This document shows positions 47,554-56,046 of a stretch of DNA of 64,000 bases, one piece after another. The DNA is from Azospirillum lipoferum 4B (GTDB lineage: Bacteria > Pseudomonadota > Alphaproteobacteria > Azospirillales > Azospirillaceae): the NCBI RefSeq assembly GCF_000283655.1, contig NC_016585.1, positions 315,001 to 379,000 of the forward strand, written 5' to 3'. How positions within the stretch are numbered: the first letter of the stretch is position 1; the number at the start of each line of letters is the position of its first letter. Under the pieces are notes generated by a model. The model saw only the letters and a program-made list of their open reading frames with translations, had not been told where the DNA came from and made no database searches. The position numbers were made by a program, and so were the translations under genes.

Positions 47554-50007
47554 ATGACCACGACCCAGACCAGCAGCAGCGCGGCGACCGCCGCCGCACC
47601 CCCGACCGACCTCGACCTCGGCGTGTCGGGCATGACCTGCGCGTCCTGCGTCCGCCGGGTGGAGAAGGCGCTGGGCCGGGTGCCGGGCGTCACCGCCGTT
47701 TCGGTCAATCTGGCGACGGAGCGGGCGCGGCTGACCTTCGCCGGCCGGCCCGACGCCAAGGCCGCGGCCGAGGCGGTGGAGGCCGCCGGCTTCCAGGCGG
47801 AACGGCGGGAATTCGACCTGTCGGTCACCGGCATGACCTGCGCCTCCTGCGCCGGCCGGGTGGAGAAGGCGCTCGGCCGGCTGCCGGGCGTCGAGTCCGC
47901 TGCGGTCAATCTGGCGACCGAGCGCGCCCATGTCGTCGCCTTTGCCGGCAGCCTCGACAGTGCCGATCTGATCGCTGCGGTGGAGAAGGTCGGCTTCGGC
48001 GCCGCCCCGGTCGTCGAGGACGGCGGCAACGCCGAGGAGGAGGCGCGGGCCGACCGTGGCCGGCGCGACCTGCGCCATGTGCTGATCGCCGCGGCCCTGT
48101 CGCTGCCGCTGCTGGCCGGCATGGTCGGTGACCTGTTCGGGGCGGACTGGATGCTGCCGGGCTCGGTGCAGCTGGTCCTGGCCAGCATCGTGCAGTTCTG
48201 GCTCGGCGCGCGCTTCTACCGCGCCGGCTGGAACGCGGTGCGGGCGGGGGCCGGCAATATGGATTTGCTGGTGGCGCTGGGCACCTCGGCGGCCTGGGGG
48301 CTCAGCCTCTACCTGATGCTGACCGCGCATGACGGGCACCAGCCGCATCTCTATTTCGAAGCCTCCTCGGTCCTCATCACCTTCGTGCTGTTCGGCAAAT
48401 GGCTGGAGGCGCGGGCGAAGGGCCAGACCGCGGCGGCGATCCGCGCCCTGATGGATTTGCGGCCGGCGACTGCCCGGCTGCGCCGCGACAGCGTGGAGAC
48501 CGAAGTGCCGGTGGAGCGCGTGCGCGTCGGCGACCATGTGGTGGTCCGGCCCGGCGAGCGGGTGCCGGTCGACGGCCGGGTGGTCGAGGGCTCCGGCGGC
48601 GTCGACGAGTCGATGCTGACCGGCGAGAGCCTGCCGGTGGACAAGGAGCCGGGAGCCCGCGTCACCGGTGGCTCGATCAACGGCGACGGCCTGCTGGTGG
48701 TGGAGACCACGGCGGTCGGCACCGAAACCATGCTGGCGCAGATCGTCCGCATGGTGGAAGGCGCCCAGGCATCGAAGGCGCCGATCCAGCGGCTGGTCGA
48801 CCGGGTCAGCGCGGTGTTCGTCCCGGCGGTGCTGGCGGTGGCGGCGCTGACGCTCGCCGGCTGGTGGATCGTCGGCGGCGATCTGGAGGCGGCCATCGTC
48901 ACCGCGGTGTCGGTGCTGGTCATCGCCTGCCCCTGCGCGCTCGGTCTGGCCACGCCGACCGCGATCATGGTCGGCACCGGCGTCGCCGCCCGCCACGGCA
49001 TCCTGATCAAGGACGCCGAGGCGCTGGAGCGCGCCCATGCCCTGACCGCCATCGCCTTCGACAAGACCGGCACCCTGACGGAGGGCAAGCCGCAGGTCAC
49101 CGACCTGCTCCCGGCCGATGGGGGGGACGGCCCGTCCCTGCTGCGTCTCGCCGCCGCGCTCCAGGCCGGCAGCGAGCATCCGCTCGCCCACGCGCTGCGG
49201 GAGCGGGCCAAGGCGGCCGGCATGGCGGCGGAGTCGGTGAGCGACTTCCGCGCGCTGCCCGGCCGCGGCGTCGCCGGTACGGTGGCGGGACGGCGCCTGC
49301 AACTCGGCAATGCCCGCGCGGTGGAGGAGGCCGGACTGCAGCCGGGCGCTCTCGCCGCCCAGGCGGAGGCGCTGGCGACGACCGGCCGCACCCTGTCCTG
49401 GCTGATCGAGGTCGGCGATGCGCCGCGCCTGCTCGGCCTCGTCGCCTTCGGCGATACGGTGAAGGACAGCGCGGTGACGGCGGTCACCTCGCTGAAGGCG
49501 CAGGGGGTGGAGCCGGTGATGGTGACCGGCGACGGCTGGGGCGCTGCCCGCTCCGTCGCTGCGGCGCTCGGCATCGAGCGGGTGTTCGCCGAGGTGCTGC
49601 CCGGCGACAAGGCCGCCGTGGTCGCGACACTGAAGGGGGAGGGCAAAATCGTCGGCATGGTCGGCGACGGCATCAACGACGCCCCGGCGCTCGCCGCGGC
49701 CGATGTCGGCATCGCCATGGCGACCGGCACCGATGTGGCGATGCACAGCGCCGGCGTCACCCTGATGCGTGGCGACCCGCGGCTGGTGGCCGGGGCCATC
49801 GACGTGTCGCGGCGGACCTATTCGAAGATCCGGCAGGGGCTGTTCTGGGCCTTCGCCTACAACGTGATCGGCATTCCGCTGGCGGCGTCGGGCAATCTCA
49901 GCCCGGTGCTGGCGGGGGCGGCGATGGCGCTCAGTTCGGTCAGCGTGGTGGTGAACGCCCTGACCCTGCGCGGCTGGGTACCGCCGAAGCGGGAGGATGC
50001 GCGATGA
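47554..50007 (+). CDS. copA: Copper-exporting P1B-type ATPase with two heavy-metal domains
   Basis: An 817-residue Cu(I) efflux ATPase. Two N-terminal HMA domains carry [16 protein letters not shown] and [16 protein letters not shown]. Membrane helices follow, with the transport motif [13 protein letters not shown] (CPC at 459-461), the TGES motif [13 protein letters not shown], the phosphorylated Asp503 in [10 protein letters not shown], and the hinge [28 protein letters not shown] precedes the ATG at 47554. It is preceded by a CueR box and overlaps cueR by ATGA, giving a self-contained copper-detoxification operon. Confidence 0.96.
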   Translation: MTTTQTSSSAATAAAPPTDLDLGVSGMTCASCVRRVEKALGRVPGVTAVSVNLATERARLTFAGRPDAKAAAEAVEAAGFQAERREFDLSVTGMTCASCAGRVEKALGRLPGVESAAVNLATERAHVVAFAGSLDSADLIAAVEKVGFGAAPVVEDGGNAEEEARADRGRRDLRHVLIAAALSLPLLAGMVGDLFGADWMLPGSVQLVLASIVQFWLGARFYRAGWNAVRAGAGNMDLLVALGTSAAWGLSLYLMLTAHDGHQPHLYFEASSVLITFVLFGKWLEARAKGQTAAAIRALMDLRPATARLRRDSVETEVPVERVRVGDHVVVRPGERVPVDGRVVEGSGGVDESMLTGESLPVDKEPGARVTGGSINGDGLLVVETTAVGTETMLAQIVRMVEGAQASKAPIQRLVDRVSAVFVPAVLAVAALTLAGWWIVGGDLEAAIVTAVSVLVIACPCALGLATPTAIMVGTGVAARHGILIKDAEALERAHALTAIAFDKTGTLTEGKPQVTDLLPADGGDGPSLLRLAAALQAGSEHPLAHALRERAKAAGMAAESVSDFRALPGRGVAGTVAGRRLQLGNARAVEEAGLQPGALAAQAEALATTGRTLSWLIEVGDAPRLLGLVAFGDTVKDSAVTAVTSLKAQGVEPVMVTGDGWGAARSVAAALGIERVFAEVLPGDKAAVVATLKGEGKIVGMVGDGINDAPALAAADVGIAMATGTDVAMHSAGVTLMRGDPRLVAGAIDVSRRTYSKIRQGLFWAFAYNVIGIPLAASGNLSPVLAGAAMALSSVSVVVNALTLRGWVPPKREDAR

Positions 50008-50402
50008 AGGACGGCATGACCATCGGGGACGCCGCCAAGGCATCGGGCGTCAATGCCAAGCTGATCCGCTATTACGAATCCATCGGCCTGATCCCGGAGG
50101 CCGGGCGCACGGCGTCGGGCTACCGCGTCTATAGCGGCACGGACGTCAACGTGCTGCGCTTCGTCAAGCGGGCGCGGACGCTGGGTTTCGGGATCGAGCG
50201 CATCCAGAAGCTGGTCGGGCTGTGGCAGGACCGCACTCGCTGCAGTTCGGAGGTCAAGCGGATCGCGCTGCAGCACATCGACGAACTGGAGGCGAAGATC
50301 GCCGAACTCCAGGCGATGCGCGACACGCTGCATGAGCTCGCCGACGCCTGCCACGGCGACGAACGGCCGGAATGCCCGATCCTGAAGGACTTGTCGTCGT
50401 GA
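50004..50402 (+). CDS. cueR: Copper-responsive MerR-family activator
   Basis: A 132-residue MerR protein: helix-turn-helix [20 protein letters not shown] and wing [17 protein letters not shown], then a long dimerisation helix. The metal loop has two cysteines seven residues apart (Cys116 and Cys124 in [11 protein letters not shown]), the Cu(I)/Ag(I)/Au(I) arrangement of CueR. The start overlaps the copA stop by 4 nt. It controls the 19-nt-spacer promoter at 47489 and therefore also its own transcription. Confidence 0.93.
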   Translation: MKDGMTIGDAAKASGVNAKLIRYYESIGLIPEAGRTASGYRVYSGTDVNVLRFVKRARTLGFGIERIQKLVGLWQDRTRCSSEVKRIALQHIDELEAKIAELQAMRDTLHELADACHGDERPECPILKDLSS

Positions 50403-50809
50403 TGAACGCCACCCCCCCAACAATCCCCTCTCCCCCCCCCGGGGGCTATGGCATTCACACAACTCCAGGCATCGCTAAGCTTCTGAGACAAAAGGAACTT
50501 TGCGTCATCCCCGCGAAGGCGGGGATCCAGGAAACTCCACAGATCAGCGGCGGATGTGGCTGGATTCCCGCCTTCGCGGGAATGACGGCCGACAAAATTG
50601 CTTTATTTCAACGTTTTAAGTGACGCTGAGATGTGTGAATGCCATAGCCCCCCGGGGAGAGGGTTAGGGTGAGGGGGATGCGTGGCGTGACCTATCGAAA
50701 CTGAAGCCACGCCCCTGTCATCGAAAAATCCACCCCATGCTTCCCCCTCACCCCGACCCTCTCCCCGGGGGGGAGAGGGGGAATCCCCTTGGGGAGAGGG
50801 CTCTATCTC
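50403..50809. repeat. Composite repeat region: terminal inverted repeats enclosing a type R repeat, plus type Q mosaic
   Basis: GGGGGCTATGGCATTCACAC (50441-50460) and its inverted partner (50632-50653) bound a segment that contains a complete 85-bp type R repeat (50503-50587). Type Q G/C-rich blocks flank it (50420-50440, 50650-50790). The same terminal core bounds the 18.6-19.0 kb region. No gene is present. Confidence 0.65.
50503..50587. repeat. 85-bp palindromic repeat, type R, copy 3 (nested)
   Basis: It opens CGTCATCCCCGCGAAGGCGG and closes CCCGCCTTCGCGGGAATGACG-like sequence. It has exactly the length of the other two copies and lies inside another inverted-repeat element. Confidence 0.83.
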
Positions 50810-51007
50810 CTACCGCTTCGTCTTCGGGTCGTGCGTGTGGTGGATGTCGCGTTCGCCGCCGCCGCTGGAGCTGCCGGAATGGCGGCTGTTGGTCGGTTCA
50901 CCCGGATGCGGGTGCTTTTCCGGCGGCGATTCCGGCTTGTCGGCGTTCTGGTGGCTGCTGCCGGGACCGCCATGGTGGCGGTCGGTGGCCTCGCTGTGCT
51001 TGGTCAT
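50810..51007 (-). CDS. Small hydrophilic, probably disordered protein (65 residues)
   Basis: The product starts MTKHSEATDRHHGGPGSSHQ and continues with Pro, Gly, Ser, His and charged residues only. It has no hydrophobic core and is probably intrinsically disordered. It starts 3 nt after the stop of a similar MTKH protein gene and is co-transcribed with it from the EcfG-type promoter at 51233-51257. Such proteins often belong to general stress regulons. Function is unknown. Confidence 0.6.
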   Translation of the reverse strand: MTKHSEATDRHHGGPGSSHQNADKPESPPEKHPHPGEPTNSRHSGSSSGGGERDIHHTHDPKTKR

Positions 51008-51010
51008 GCC

Positions 51011-51196
51011 TCACCGATCCTGCTGATAGCCCTGGTGGGTGGTGTTCTGCCGGGTATTGCCGGGCTGGCCCTGTTCCTTGGTGTTGGGGGCGCCGCGGTT
51101 GCCGGCGCCGTCGTCGGGCGAGGCGCTGGTCGCCGGCTCGCCGGGACCCTTGTCGCTGCGGCCCTCGGGTGGAACGGGCGGGATGTGCTTGGTCAT
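51011..51196 (-). CDS. Small hydrophilic MTKHIPPVPP-type protein (61 residues)
   Basis: Starting MTKHIPPVPPEGRSDKGPGE, this belongs to a widespread but uncharacterised group of short alphaproteobacterial proteins with this N-terminus, rich in Pro, Gly, Asn and Gln and lacking hydrophobic segments. AAGGAGCGCC is the ribosome site for the ATG at 51196. A GGAACC-N16-GTT promoter lies 37-61 nt upstream, which places it in the PhyR-EcfG stress regulon by inference. Confidence 0.68.
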   Translation of the reverse strand: MTKHIPPVPPEGRSDKGPGEPATSASPDDGAGNRGAPNTKEQGQPGNTRQNTTHQGYQQDR

Positions 51197-51232
51197 GGTG
51201 GCGCTCCTTGATGTTGGCTCGCGTCCCATTCC

Positions 51233-51257
51233 AACAGGAGGGCGGGGGAGGGGTTCC
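51233..51257 (-). promoter_or_regulatory. EcfG-type general stress promoter of the MTKH genes
   Basis: Read on the minus strand: GGAACC, 16 nt, GTT preceded by T. The hexamer, spacing and T are identical to the site near phyR. The start codon at 51196 follows at a normal leader length. Confidence 0.65.
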
Positions 51258-51355
51258 GGTCTGACATAGTCCCACCCCTGCGCTCGGCTTCCGCAATGCT
51301 TTCATGCGAAATTGCTGCGACCGCGCAACAGCGGTCGGCCTCTATGCTGACCGGC

Positions 51356-52780
51356 ATGTCCAGTCCCCCCATGCCGACCGTCTCCGCCACCCCGTCCGCC
51401 ACCCAGTCCGCTGTCCCGAAGCCGCCGGCCGTCGCCGACGGGCTGCCGGTGCCGCAACGCTATTGGGCGATGGCGGCGATGACCGTCGCGCTGATCATGG
51501 CGGTGCTGGACGGCGTGGTCGCCAACATCGCCCTGCCGACCATCCAGCGCGAGTTCGGCGTCGATGCCGCCGGTGCCATCTGGGTGGTCAACGCCTATCA
51601 GCTGGCGGTCACCGTCTCGCTGTTCCCGCTGGCGTCGCTGGGCGACATCATCGGCTACCGCAAGGTCTACTGGGGCGGACTTGCCGTCTTCACCGTGGCC
51701 TCGCTGGCCTGCGCCCTGTCGCCCAGCCTGCCGGTGCTGACCGCCGCGCGTGTCCTGCAGGGCATCGGCGGCGCCGGGATCATGAGCGTCAATCTGGCGC
51801 TGGTCCGCCACATCTACCCGTCCTCCCATCTCGGGCGCGGGGTCGGTTACAACGCGATGATCGTCGCGGTGTCCTCCGCCGCGGGGCCGAGCTTGGCGGC
51901 ACTGATCCTGTCGGTCGCCTCCTGGCCCTGGCTGTTCGCCGTCAATGTGCCGCTGGGGCTGGCCGCGCTGGCGGTGGCGGCGCGGGCGATGCCGGTCTCC
52001 ACCCCCGCCGGCCACCGCTTCGACTGGGTGAGCGCCCTGCTGAACGCCGGCATGCTCGGCCTGCTGATCATCGGCTTCAAGGGGGTGGACGGCAGTCAGC
52101 CCGGCTGGCTGGTCGCCGCCGAACTGGCCGGTGCGGTGGTTCTGGGCGTGACGCTGGTGCGGCGGGAGCTGTCGCAAACCGCGCCGCTGCTGCCGGTGGA
52201 TTTGCTGCGCCGGCCGGTCTTCGCCCTGACCGTGGTGACCTCGGTCTGCGCCTTCGCCTCGCAGAACATCGTCTTCGTGGCGATGCCCTTCTTCTTCGAG
52301 GATGTGCTGCACCGGTCGCTGGCCGAATCCGGGCTGCTGATGACACCCTGGCCGCTGATGGTGGCGCTGGTGGCGCCGATCTCCGGCCGACTGGCCGACC
52401 GCTACGAGCCGACGCGGCTGGCCGCCGTCGGCCTGGCGCTGTTCGCCAGCGGGCTGGCGCTGATGGCGTTGCTGCCGCCCGATCCGTCGACGCTGGACGT
52501 TGTGTGGCGGATGGCGCTGGCCGGCTTCGGCTTCGGCCTGTTCCAGACCCCGAACAACAAGGTGCTGGTCACCAGCGCGCCGAAGGAGCGCAGCGGCGGG
52601 GCCAGCGGCATCCAGGCGACCGGCCGGTTGCTGGGCCAGACGCTGGGTGCTGCGACGGTAGGGCTGGTCTTCAGCGCGGTGGGCAAGGCGGACGGCAGCG
52701 TCACCGTGCTTTGGCTGGGCGCCGGGCTGTGCGCGGTGGCCTGCCTGACCGGCCTCTTCCGCCGCCGCCCGGCCGCCTGA
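51356..52780 (+). CDS. MFS multidrug exporter, DHA2 (EmrB/QacA-like) family
   Basis: A 474-residue membrane transporter with motif D1-type LDGVVANIALPTIQREFGV, the helix-2/3 loop ASLGDIIGYRKVYWGGL (motif A), VLQGIGGAGIMSVNLALVRHI (motif B), and PSLAALILSVASWPWLFAVN (motif C) in the usual order. Helices continue to the C-terminus. DHA2 proteins export lipophilic drugs by proton antiport. In-frame ATGs at 51296 and 51344 are alternatives; the first 35 residues are low-complexity. It is divergent from the MTKH genes. The substrate is not predictable. Confidence 0.9.
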   Translation: MSSPPMPTVSATPSATQSAVPKPPAVADGLPVPQRYWAMAAMTVALIMAVLDGVVANIALPTIQREFGVDAAGAIWVVNAYQLAVTVSLFPLASLGDIIGYRKVYWGGLAVFTVASLACALSPSLPVLTAARVLQGIGGAGIMSVNLALVRHIYPSSHLGRGVGYNAMIVAVSSAAGPSLAALILSVASWPWLFAVNVPLGLAALAVAARAMPVSTPAGHRFDWVSALLNAGMLGLLIIGFKGVDGSQPGWLVAAELAGAVVLGVTLVRRELSQTAPLLPVDLLRRPVFALTVVTSVCAFASQNIVFVAMPFFFEDVLHRSLAESGLLMTPWPLMVALVAPISGRLADRYEPTRLAAVGLALFASGLALMALLPPDPSTLDVVWRMALAGFGFGLFQTPNNKVLVTSAPKERSGGASGIQATGRLLGQTLGAATVGLVFSAVGKADGSVTVLWLGAGLCAVACLTGLFRRRPAA

Positions 52781-52817
52781 GCCTCTCCGGCCGTTGGGCG
52801 TTATTGGCCGTCCGGCT

Positions 52818-53384
52818 TTACCGGTTGTCGGGGCGGGTCACCGTCGGCTCGCTGCCATAGGCGAAGGTCGGTGCCTTGCCGATGTCGGCCTGTTCCATGT
52901 CCAGCATCGGCCCATTCGGCCCGTTGGTCAGGGCGCCGGCCGGCAGCGCGACCAGCGTGTCGCCCAATCCCAGCACATCGTTCGGCGCGACGACGACGCG
53001 GTCGATCCGGTCGCCCGGCTGGCTCAGGGTGAAGTCGAGGATGCGGCCGCCCGGCTGGCCGTCGCGCGTGCGCAGTTCCGTCCCCACCATCGACCGGGCC
53101 TGATCGGGGTTGAGGGAAGCAGAGGGAAGGGCGGCCACCGGCGGCGAACCTGCAGGCGGAGCCTGGTTCTGCATTTCCCGTGAGGGGGCCTCGCCGCTGA
53201 CGCCCGGCGGGGAAGCGACCGGCCCCGTGGTCGGCTGGTCGTCCGGCCGCGGCGCCGTCATCAGCGGCGGGGCGGCGCCCTGCGCCATGGTGTCGGGGGT
53301 GCCGGGAGCCGGCGCGGTCTGAGCCATGGCGGTGCCGGTCATCAGCAGCAGCGCGGCGGGCAGAAGCAAGATCGGGCGGAGCAT
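52818..53384 (-). CDS. Secreted PRC-barrel domain protein
   Basis: A 188-residue protein with a Sec signal (MLRPILLLPAALLLMTGTAM, cleaved after MAQ). A long Pro/Ala/Gly-rich linker spans residues 25-95. A C-terminal PRC-barrel follows (RSMVGTELRTRDGQPGGRIL, RIDRVVVAPNDVLGLGDTLVALP). Periplasmic PRC-barrel proteins are common in this group and often stress-induced. A weak GCAACC-N17-GTT match lies at 53424-53449 upstream, too degenerate to call an EcfG promoter. Confidence 0.82.
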   Translation of the reverse strand: MLRPILLLPAALLLMTGTAMAQTAPAPGTPDTMAQGAAPPLMTAPRPDDQPTTGPVASPPGVSGEAPSREMQNQAPPAGSPPVAALPSASLNPDQARSMVGTELRTRDGQPGGRILDFTLSQPGDRIDRVVVAPNDVLGLGDTLVALPAGALTNGPNGPMLDMEQADIGKAPTFAYGSEPTVTRPDNR

Positions 53385-53465
53385 GGGGCGACCCTTCCGT
53401 TCGGATTCGGTATCACCCTGATTAACAGCCCGACATGCCCATGGGTTGCCGGGGGGTAATTGCGG

Positions 53466-53642
53466 ATCTCTCCCTCTCCCCCCCGGGGAGAGGGTCGGGG
53501 TGAGGGGGATGCACGGCGTGGCTTTCCCAAAGGTCCCGCCGCGCGTCCCCCTCACCCTAACCCTCTCCCCGCTTGCGGCGGATCTGCGATCCGCCTGTCG
53601 CGTCAGCGCAAACGAAGTTTGCGCGTGAGCGGGGGGGGAGAG
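53466..53642. repeat. G/C-rich palindromic intergenic repeat, type Q
   Basis: CCCCCGGGGAGAGGGTCGGG and CCCCCTCACCCTAACCCTCT blocks in inverted order, with an inner GCGGATCTGCGATCCGC hairpin. It separates two minus-strand genes. Confidence 0.55.
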
Positions 53643-53658
53643 GAATACAAATCCGGGA

Positions 53659-53910
53659 TTACTTCCCGCGACCGGTCTTGTCCTGAAGCGCGTCGATCCG
53701 CTTGGACGCTTCCGCCTTGGTCAGTCCATCGTCGAAGGACTCCCCGGCCTCCTCGCTCAGCGTCTTCAGGTAGGAGGCCTGGGCGCCGGTCATCGGCTCG
53801 TCGCCGGTGGTCCAGTCGTCGGGGTTCTTGTCCCGGTTGGAGGTGTCGTCGCCGGTTTTCGGATTCTCGCGCGCTTGGTCGCGGGGATCGGCGGTGTGCT
53901 TGGCGGTCAT
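53659..53910 (-). CDS. DUF3072-family small protein
   Basis: An 83-residue hydrophilic protein. The N-terminal half is disordered and acidic (TADPRDQARENPKTGDDTSN). The C-terminal half is the DUF3072 helix-turn-helix-like segment (PMTGAQASYLKTLSEEAGES, then LTKAEASKRIDALQ). The ATG at 53910 gives the family start. An EcfG-type promoter lies 34-58 nt upstream. DUF3072 has no assigned function; this promoter suggests a role under general stress. Confidence 0.82.
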   Translation of the reverse strand: MTAKHTADPRDQARENPKTGDDTSNRDKNPDDWTTGDEPMTGAQASYLKTLSEEAGESFDDGLTKAEASKRIDALQDKTGRGK

Positions 53911-53943
53911 GATCCGTACCTCGTCAAAAAAGAACGCATCATG

Positions 53944-53968
53944 AACAGCATCGCAGGCGGAAGGTTCC
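53944..53968 (-). promoter_or_regulatory. EcfG-type general stress promoter of the DUF3072 gene
   Basis: Read on the minus strand: GGAACC, 16 nt, GTT preceded by T, the third site with the same arrangement. It lies between the metW stop and the DUF3072 start. Confidence 0.65.
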
Positions 53969-53987
53969 CGCCCGCATGCCGGAAAAC

Positions 53988-54599
53988 TCACCCGCCGTTG
54001 CGCTTCAGCAGGAAGACGCCCTGTTCACCCAACAGGTTGGCGAAACCGGAATGGGCGTGGCTGGTGACCCGGCCGGCATGGTCGAGGATGCGGGTCTGCT
54101 CGATGGTGATGCCCATCTCCTCGGTCAGCACGACGAAGTCACGCAGCGTGCAGAAATGGATGTTGGGCGTTTCCCACCACTGGTAGCCCAGCTTTTCCGT
54201 CACCGGCATACGGCCGGTCAGCAACAGCTGCAGCCGCACCCGCCAATAGCCGAAATTGGGAACCGACACGATGGCGCGGCGGCCGATGCGGCACATCATC
54301 TGCAATACGTCACGCGGCTGCCGCATCGCCTGCAGGGTCTGGCCCAGGATCACATAATCGAAGGCGTCGGCGGGATAGTCCTTCAGGTCGGTCTCGGCAT
54401 CGCCCTGGATCACCGACAGGCCGTGCGCCACGCATTGCCGCACGCCGTCCATGCTGAGTTCGATGCCGCGTCCGTCGACGTTCTTGGCGTGGGCCAGATA
54501 ATCCAGCAGGGCGCCGTCGCCGCAGCCGACGTCCAGCACGCGGCTGTTCGGCTCCACCATCTCGGCGATCAGCTTCAGGTCGTCGCGAATGTCCACCAT
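53988..54599 (-). CDS. metW: Methionine biosynthesis protein MetW
   Basis: A 203-residue SAM-dependent-methyltransferase-like protein. It shows DLKLIAEMVEPNSRVLDVGCGDGALLDYL, the RGIELSMDGVRQCVAHGLSV region, YVILGQTLQAMRQPRDVLQMMCRIG and VPNFGYWRVRLQLLL, all typical of MetW. MetW partners MetX in homoserine activation and makes the acyltransferase accept succinyl-CoA in some species. It starts 20 nt after metX. Confidence 0.95.
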   Translation of the reverse strand: MVDIRDDLKLIAEMVEPNSRVLDVGCGDGALLDYLAHAKNVDGRGIELSMDGVRQCVAHGLSVIQGDAETDLKDYPADAFDYVILGQTLQAMRQPRDVLQMMCRIGRRAIVSVPNFGYWRVRLQLLLTGRMPVTEKLGYQWWETPNIHFCTLRDFVVLTEEMGITIEQTRILDHAGRVTSHAHSGFANLLGEQGVFLLKRNGG

Positions 54600-54619
54600 G
54601 GTCGGTCGTTCTGCCCCAA

Positions 54620-55885
54620 TCAGCGCGCGCGGCGGCGGGCGGACAGGCCGCGATGCTCGGCGCAGCCCTCCAGGAAGCCGTGGATGACCTGATGGAACTC
54701 CGGCTCGTCCAGCAGGAAGGCGTCGTGGCCCTTGTCGGTTTCGATCTCCACGAAGCTGACATTGGCGGCGACGGCGTTCAGCGCATGCACGATGGCCCGC
54801 GATTCCGAGGTCGGGAACAGCCAGTCGCTGGAGAAGCTGGCAAGGCAGAAGCGCACCGGCGTCGTCCCGCCGCCCGGCCGGAAGGCGTTGGCCAGCGAAC
54901 CCCCCGCATCGGCGGCGAGATCGAAGTAATCCATCGCCCGCGTGATGTAGAGGTAGGAGTTGGCGTCGAACCGCTCGACGAAGGCCGCACCCTGGTAGCG
55001 CAGGTAGCTTTCAACCTGGAAATCGGCGTCGAAGCCGTAGGTGACCGCCTTGCGGTCCTGCAGGTTGCGGCCGAACTTGCGGTGCAGCGCCGCTTCCGAC
55101 AGGTAGGTGATGTGCGCTGCCATGCGGGCGACGGCCAGACCGGCCTCCGGCTTGGTGCCCTCCAGCAGATAGTTGCCGCCGCGCCAGTTCGGGTCGGCCA
55201 TGATCGCCTGGCGCCCGACCTCGTGGAAGGCGATGTTCTGCGCCGAATGGCGGGCGGCGGTGGCGATGGGCACCGCGGAGAACACCGAGTCGGGATAGGC
55301 CACCGCCCATTGCAGCACCTGCATGCCGCCCATCGAGCCGCCGATCACGCAGAACAGCTTCTCGATGCCCAGATGCTCGACCAGCAGCTTCTGTGCCCGC
55401 ACCATGTCGCCGATGGTCACCACCGGGAAGGACAGGCCATAGGGCTGGCCGGTGGCCGGATCGATGTCCTTCGGCCCGGTGCTGCCCAGGCAGCCGCCCA
55501 GCACGTTGGAGCAGATGACGAAATAGCGGTCGGTGTCCACCGGCTTGCCGGGGCCGACCAGCATTTCCCACCAGCCGGGCTTGCCGGTGACGGGGTGCTT
55601 TTCCACCACGAAATGGTCGCCGGTGAGGGCGTGGCAGATGAAGATCGCGTTGGATTTGTCGGCGTTCAGCGTGCCGTAGGTCTGGTAGGCGATCTGGAAG
55701 CCGCCGATCTCCACGCCGCTGTCCAGCCGCATCGGCCGGTCCACCGCCAGACGCACGCGCTTGCCCGGCATGACTTGGTCATCGGGGGCCGGGCTGTCGG
55801 CGACCGCGGGGGTGACCAGGGGATGCTGCGGCGCGGAGGGGGACGCGGACATGTCGCTTCGTGCCTTGGGAAGCGGTTCCGGCAT
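54620..55885 (-). CDS. metX: Homoserine O-acyltransferase
   Basis: A 421-residue alpha/beta-hydrolase that acylates homoserine for methionine synthesis. Landmarks are [27 protein letters not shown]-type start strands, [20 protein letters not shown], the nucleophile in [35 protein letters not shown] and the His of [14 protein letters not shown]. The acyl donor (acetyl- or succinyl-CoA) is not decided by annotation alone. A second ATG lies at 55852. I found no SAM-II riboswitch pattern in the upstream 160 nt. Confidence 0.95.
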   Translation of the reverse strand: MPEPLPKARSDMSASPSAPQHPLVTPAVADSPAPDDQVMPGKRVRLAVDRPMRLDSGVEIGGFQIAYQTYGTLNADKSNAIFICHALTGDHFVVEKHPVTGKPGWWEMLVGPGKPVDTDRYFVICSNVLGGCLGSTGPKDIDPATGQPYGLSFPVVTIGDMVRAQKLLVEHLGIEKLFCVIGGSMGGMQVLQWAVAYPDSVFSAVPIATAARHSAQNIAFHEVGRQAIMADPNWRGGNYLLEGTKPEAGLAVARMAAHITYLSEAALHRKFGRNLQDRKAVTYGFDADFQVESYLRYQGAAFVERFDANSYLYITRAMDYFDLAADAGGSLANAFRPGGGTTPVRFCLASFSSDWLFPTSESRAIVHALNAVAANVSFVEIETDKGHDAFLLDEPEFHQVIHGFLEGCAEHRGLSARRRAR

Positions 55886-56046
55886 TCGGATGCCTTGCGG
55901 CGCCTTGGCGGAAACCGTCGGTGAGCTTTGGCGGAACGGGAGGGTATAGCTACGAAGCCGGGCTCAAGAGTGTCAATGTTTTCTTTGATTTCGCAGCGCA
56001 TGCGGACTACTACTAACCGGCTTTGCATTCGATGGTTTCTTGACCC

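Noticed and set aside
50403-50809. Repeat-rich region considered as a CRISPR array
   Set aside because: The repeats are palindromic and mutually inverted, not regularly spaced direct repeats, and no cas genes are present.
53424-53449. Fourth EcfG promoter before the PRC-barrel gene
   Set aside because: The -35 reads GCAACC and the spacer is one base longer than in the three good sites; too degenerate to claim.
55886-56046. SAM-II riboswitch upstream of metX
   Set aside because: No SAM-II core or pseudoknot pattern was found in the minus-strand leader; only a weak TTGACA-containing promoter-like sequence is visible.
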